Below are positions 4,936-7,820 of a DNA stretch of 7,820 nucleotides, piece after piece. Numbering within the stretch: the stretch's first letter is position 1; every line of letters begins with the position of its first letter. Made by a program: the position numbers and the translations under genes. The notes under the pieces are model-generated. The model was not told where the DNA came from and made no database searches. It was given only the letters and a program-made list of their open reading frames with translations. The DNA is from Richelia sp. UBA3308 (GTDB taxonomy: Bacteria > Cyanobacteriota > Cyanobacteriia > Cyanobacteriales > Nostocaceae). The stretch spans positions 1 through 7,820 of the forward strand of contig DESS01000187.1 of assembly GCA_002361335.1 (NCBI GenBank), given 5' to 3'.

Positions 4936-5727
4936 TTACCGTAGTAAAGCTGCAAAAGGACAACGACTAATTTGTGAATTTGCGATTTTAGGATTTATTT
5001 TTGGTTGTAAAAAGTATTTGATAAAACCCCAAAATTTTTGTTGTAAAGATGATGGTGTTTGTTTTGCTCCGACTGATTTTTTACCACCAGAAGTTAGTTT
5101 ATCTAAAAATTTTGTATTGTCATAATAGTGTTCCAATGACAAAATCTTTAAATCATCGCTAAGTTTGATAATACTCATGCCGATAATTTCAATTGTTTCT
5201 CCAGTAGGAAGATAATCTTTATAAGCTCCTTGAAAATGTCCCCAATGTCTCCATTTAACAGTAACAGTTGGTGGTGCAGAATAAACTTCTAAAACTTCCC
5301 ATAAAAAGCCTTCGGGAAATGCTGAGTGAAAAAGATTTGTGGAAGTTTCAAAGTTTTCTTCGGAAGCTTTGTAATGTTGAGTATTACCAATCAATAATTT
5401 GTAAGTACCAGATTCTACTAAGTCTTCTAATTTGTAGTTAATTCCACCGTTTGTACTCATACGAAACTTATCTTGAACAACAGATATCCACTGTTGAGGA
5501 TTAGTTTTAAAATTGGCTTCTATGTCGAATGTTCGCACTAAGTTTTGTACGAGTGCTTCCAGGGAATTTTCGGAGTGATTTTGCGTACTCTCTTTGGCTA
5601 AATTTTCATTAGATTTAGTGTAGTCTGGCTGTTTATCATAACGCCACTGTACATTTTGATTTAATTTCAATACTCTATCTCTATTTTGTACCCAGAGTGG
5701 TAAATTTTCGATGTTGAGGGGAGTCAT
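4936..5727 (-). CDS. SnoaL/NTF2-like protein, pathogen-related protein family
   Basis: Predicted 263-aa soluble protein. The middle part (about 55-212) has the character of a SnoaL-like/NTF2 fold: YKASEENFETS, then NLFHSAFPEGFLWEVLEVYS, TVKWRHWGHFQGAYKDYLPT, GETIEIIGMSIIKLSDDL and LEHYYDNTKFL. Order and wording recall plant 'pathogen-related protein' (barley PRPX type): an early WRYDKQPDY (28-36), SLEALVQNLVRTFDIE, the SNG-like STNG (91-94), FPxGFxWEVLxVYSxPP, RHWG, PTGE and a cysteine-proline-phenylalanine motif close to the C terminus (C256-P257-F258). The reaction, if any, is unknown; SnoaL relatives include polyketide cyclases. A basic linker with an aromatic patch (KFWGFIKYFLQP, about 231-242) precedes the CPF end. 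The ATG at 5725-5727 is chosen; the upstream TTG at 5740-5742 adds only five residues. No strong ribosome site is seen. It is divergent from the STAND gene. Confidence 0.72.
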   Translation of the reverse strand: MTPLNIENLPLWVQNRDRVLKLNQNVQWRYDKQPDYTKSNENLAKESTQNHSENSLEALVQNLVRTFDIEANFKTNPQQWISVVQDKFRMSTNGGINYKLEDLVESGTYKLLIGNTQHYKASEENFETSTNLFHSAFPEGFLWEVLEVYSAPPTVTVKWRHWGHFQGAYKDYLPTGETIEIIGMSIIKLSDDLKILSLEHYYDNTKFLDKLTSGGKKSVGAKQTPSSLQQKFWGFIKYFLQPKINPKIANSQISRCPFAALLR

Positions 5728-6146
5728 AGTACTTACAAGCAATAAATAAATACAGATTAATGATCAATTGCAAAAATAAATTCATAATTTTCGCAGTATT
5801 TTATACAGCATTTTAGACTGCGATCACAGATAATCATTGGGAATTTTGATTTAATCTACCGCGAATTATCGATTTATTTGCAATTCCATTTGTAAACATG
5901 ATGGCATTTGTTAATTATCTGTACCAGGGAAGTTCAGGAAGTTGTAAAAAATAAGTTTTATTTTGATAATTTAATTTTCTAAAATTTGATAAATTTTCCT
6001 AAAATATTCTGAAAGCCTTAAATATCAATATTTTAGTTACGCTATATATCCAGATCAAAATCTCATAGTAAATATAAACAAGATATAAACAAAAAATAAA
6101 CTTCCATAAAATCCATAACTTCCATATTGAAGATGCCATATTGAAG
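5728..6146. other. AT-rich divergent intergenic region
   Basis: About 420 bp of very AT-rich DNA separates two divergent genes, so it should hold both promoters. Visible items are two adjacent direct repeats CAGGGAAGTT (5925-5934) and CAGGAAGTT (5935-5943), a candidate promoter overlapping the second copy, two ATATAAACA repeats with 11-bp period (6072-6080 and 6083-6091), and four CCATA motifs approaching the STAND start. An open frame on the minus strand in the right half is compositional noise. No RNA gene is recognised. Confidence 0.5.
5942..5970 (+). promoter_or_regulatory. Candidate promoter upstream of the STAND gene
   Basis: TTGTAA (5942-5947) with a 17-bp spacer and GATAAT (5965-5970) is a reasonable sigma-70 type pair. 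It would leave a leader of about 170 nt before the ATG at 6147. The preceding direct repeats CAGG(G)AAGTT touch the -35 box and could bind a regulator. In DNA this AT-rich, chance matches are expected. Confidence 0.3.
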
Positions 6147-6149
6147 ATG
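6122..6149 (+). repeat. 14-bp tandem duplication over the STAND start codon
   Basis: CCATATTGAAGATG occurs twice back to back (6122-6135 and 6136-6149) without a mismatch. Each copy ends in ATG. The second ATG opens the STAND frame; the first opens a three-codon ORF (ATG CCA TAT TGA, 6133-6144) that stops 2 nt before the real start. No Shine-Dalgarno is placed at normal spacing before either ATG. The duplication may affect initiation through coupling, or be neutral. Confidence 0.9.
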
Positions 6150-7802
6150 ATTCTGAAAGCACAAACAAGGGGTAAGCGAGGAGTAATTCTCACTAGTGAA
6201 GGATGGGAAAAATTACAAACCGCTTTACAAGAATGGGAAAATCAACAAAATTCTGCTAAACCTTATACTATTGAAGCTTTAAGCGAAATTACTCGACTGG
6301 ATCCTTCTACAATTTCTAAGGTTTTACATCGAAAAGTTGGAGTTGATAAACGTACTTTACAGCGGTTTTTTAATGCATTTACTCTGGAGTTAAATAAAAG
6401 TGATTATACAAATTTCAGCGTTATAAATAAAACTATAGAAAGTAGCGAAGAGCAAAATAAATATTTTTGTACTGAAGCGCCAGATGTTTCTATTTTTTTT
6501 GGTCGTAGTGAAGAAATAAATATACTAAAAAGATGGATTATAGATGATTGCTGTCGCTTAATTACATTAGTCGGAATTGGTGGTATTGGGAAAACAAGTT
6601 TATCGGCTAAAGTTGCTGAAAATTTCAGTGAAAATTTTGATTGTTCAATTTGGTTTTCTCTACGTAATGCTCCACTACCGTTGGAAATAATAAGTAATCT
6701 ATTACAAATAATATCCAATGGAGAAGAAACAGATTTATCGAAAAATATTACTCAGATAATTAATAAATTACTTGAATATCTACAAAATAAACGGTTATTG
6801 CTAATTTTTGATAATGTTGATGCTGTTTTTTGTGGTGGTAATTATGCTGGAAATTATTTACAAGGATATGAGGGTTATGGCGAACTGTTTCAAAAGTTAG
6901 GGGAAACATTTCATCAAAGTTGTTTGTTGATTACGTCTAGAGAAAAGCCAAAAGAAATCGCTGCCATTGAAGGTAAAGAGTTACCGGTTCGTTGTTTACA
7001 AATAGGTGGTTTAGGGGTTGGGGAAGTAAAAGAAATATTAAAAGCGAAAGGAATTACTTGTGGCATAAATTCAGAGTTGGAACAATTAAATATTAACTAT
7101 GGTGGAAATCCTTTATATATTAAAGTCGTTGCCAACACAATTTTAGATTTATTTGATGGAAATATTTCTAATTTTATAGCTGATAGTAGTACAGTTTTTG
7201 ATGGTACAAAAATAGTTAGTGGTAGTAGCGATCGAACTATAAAAATTTGGAATTCTCAAACAGGAGAGTGTTTAAAAACTATTAGCGGGCATAATCGTCC
7301 AGTACTTTCTGTGGCATTTAGTGGCGATGGAAATACAATTGCTAGTTGTGGAGCTCATTCTATTATTAAACTTTGGAATGTCCTCACAGGAGAATGTTTT
7401 CAAACTATAGAAGAAAGAGCTTGTTATATTATTAAACTTAAATATAATTTAAAATTGAATAGTTTAATTTTAGCTAGCGGACATACTAGTGGTATTGTCA
7501 AACTTTGGGATATAAATAACGGTAAATGCATACAGACTTTAGGAAATTTTGGTAAACCAATTATTTCCATGGCTTTTAGTCATGATGGCAAATTTATCGC
7601 TTATGGTAGCTACGATGGTACTGTAAATGTATGGAATATAAATAATAGCAAATCCATGGCAATATTACAAAAAAAATCATCTTCCCCTTGGAGTATTGCT
7701 TTTAATACCGATTCAAATTTATTAGCTGTAGGTAGAGATAAAGAAAATATTCAACTTTGGGATATTAACACAGGAAAAATAATTAAATCCTTTAATAGCT
7801 GA
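6147..7802 (+). CDS. HTH-NB-ARC-WD40 STAND NTPase, internally deleted
   Basis: Predicted 551-aa protein. Residues 1-90 form the helix-turn-helix-like domain seen at the N terminus of many cyanobacterial NB-ARC and VMAP proteins (RGKRGVILTSEGWEKL, YTIEALSEITRLDPSTISKV, GVDKRTLQRFF). An NB-ARC NTPase follows: FFGR (117-120), Walker A GIGGIGKTS (143-151), Walker B LLLIFDNVD (217-225), LLITSR (260-265) and GGNPL (319-323). At about F351/D352 the NB-ARC end (LFDGNISNF...STVF) runs straight into the middle of a WD40 blade (DGTKIVSGSSDRTIKIWN). The second ARC subdomain, winged helix and first blades of full-length relatives (about 1,100 aa or more) are missing. About five blades remain, each ending I/V-K/N/Q-x-W-N/D. 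Full-length STANDs are nucleotide-gated sensors in conflict or signalling. The ATG at 6147 is preferred over TTG at 6141. It may be a decaying or domain-swapped copy. Confidence 0.85.
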   Translation: MILKAQTRGKRGVILTSEGWEKLQTALQEWENQQNSAKPYTIEALSEITRLDPSTISKVLHRKVGVDKRTLQRFFNAFTLELNKSDYTNFSVINKTIESSEEQNKYFCTEAPDVSIFFGRSEEINILKRWIIDDCCRLITLVGIGGIGKTSLSAKVAENFSENFDCSIWFSLRNAPLPLEIISNLLQIISNGEETDLSKNITQIINKLLEYLQNKRLLLIFDNVDAVFCGGNYAGNYLQGYEGYGELFQKLGETFHQSCLLITSREKPKEIAAIEGKELPVRCLQIGGLGVGEVKEILKAKGITCGINSELEQLNINYGGNPLYIKVVANTILDLFDGNISNFIADSSTVFDGTKIVSGSSDRTIKIWNSQTGECLKTISGHNRPVLSVAFSGDGNTIASCGAHSIIKLWNVLTGECFQTIEERACYIIKLKYNLKLNSLILASGHTSGIVKLWDINNGKCIQTLGNFGKPIISMAFSHDGKFIAYGSYDGTVNVWNINNSKSMAILQKKSSSPWSIAFNTDSNLLAVGRDKENIQLWDINTGKIIKSFNS

Positions 7803-7820
7803 CGGGATTACGCTGAGAAA

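Noticed and set aside
5999..6193. Minus-strand open frame in the AT-rich divergent region
   Set aside because: Its Ile/Tyr/Phe-rich, TM-like look follows from AT-rich composition; it overlaps the STAND start and has no ribosome site or family resemblance.
6404..6718. Minus-strand open frame inside the STAND gene
   Set aside because: Antisense of the NB-ARC P-loop region; a shadow frame.
7786..7820. Frameshift joining the STAND gene to a further +1 frame (LIADGITLRK)
   Set aside because: Only about ten residues are visible before the window ends, so homology cannot be judged.

Overview
The window looks like chromosomal DNA of a filamentous cyanobacterium (Nostocales-type: Nostoc, Calothrix, Scytonema and relatives). 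The DNA is AT-rich and carries two exact copies of the cyanobacterial HIP1 octamer GCGATCGC. Three kinds of short tandemly repeated repetitive (STRR) tracts sit between genes. The gene content is also cyanobacterial: a Psb32/TPM thylakoid protein, a DUF948 plus YtxH membrane pair, and a helix-turn-helix/NB-ARC/WD40 STAND protein. No species can be assigned from the sequence alone.

Layout. Positions 1-70 are a heptamer repeat that abuts the 3' end of psb32 (78-884, minus). Positions 885-1465 hold no gene. They contain a second heptamer tract, a stretch with two consecutive GGGGCTT hairpins that may be an orphan insertion-sequence end, and a 51-bp palindrome. Three small minus-strand genes follow, in transcription order from the right: a conserved one-TM protein (2947-3282), YtxH-like (2303-2650) and DUF948 (1466-1993). 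The gaps between them are about 300 bp, and one holds a G-rich octamer repeat with G-quadruplex potential. A short divergent promoter region separates this group from a plus-strand THUMP-domain 23S rRNA methyltransferase (3422-4546). Positions 4547-4935 are a repeat patchwork with a probable MITE. A SnoaL/NTF2-like protein resembling plant pathogen-related proteins (4936-5727, minus) is divergent, across about 420 bp of very AT-rich DNA, from a STAND NTPase (6147-7802, plus).

How the genes relate. Most are housekeeping and do not form one operon. Psb32 supports photosystem II repair and the methyltransferase modifies the ribosome. The DUF948/YtxH/one-TM group are small membrane-anchored proteins of unknown role that may work together. 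The least ordinary gene is the STAND protein. Its NB-ARC domain runs straight into the middle of a WD40 blade, with no lid or winged helix and only about five blades, so it looks like an in-frame internal deletion derivative of a much longer sensor. Its start codon lies in a perfect 14-bp tandem duplication that creates a three-codon upstream ORF. I did not find a convincing complete new multi-gene system. The best leads are the rearranged STAND gene, the pathogen-related-protein homologue and the structured non-coding segment at about 1171-1371.
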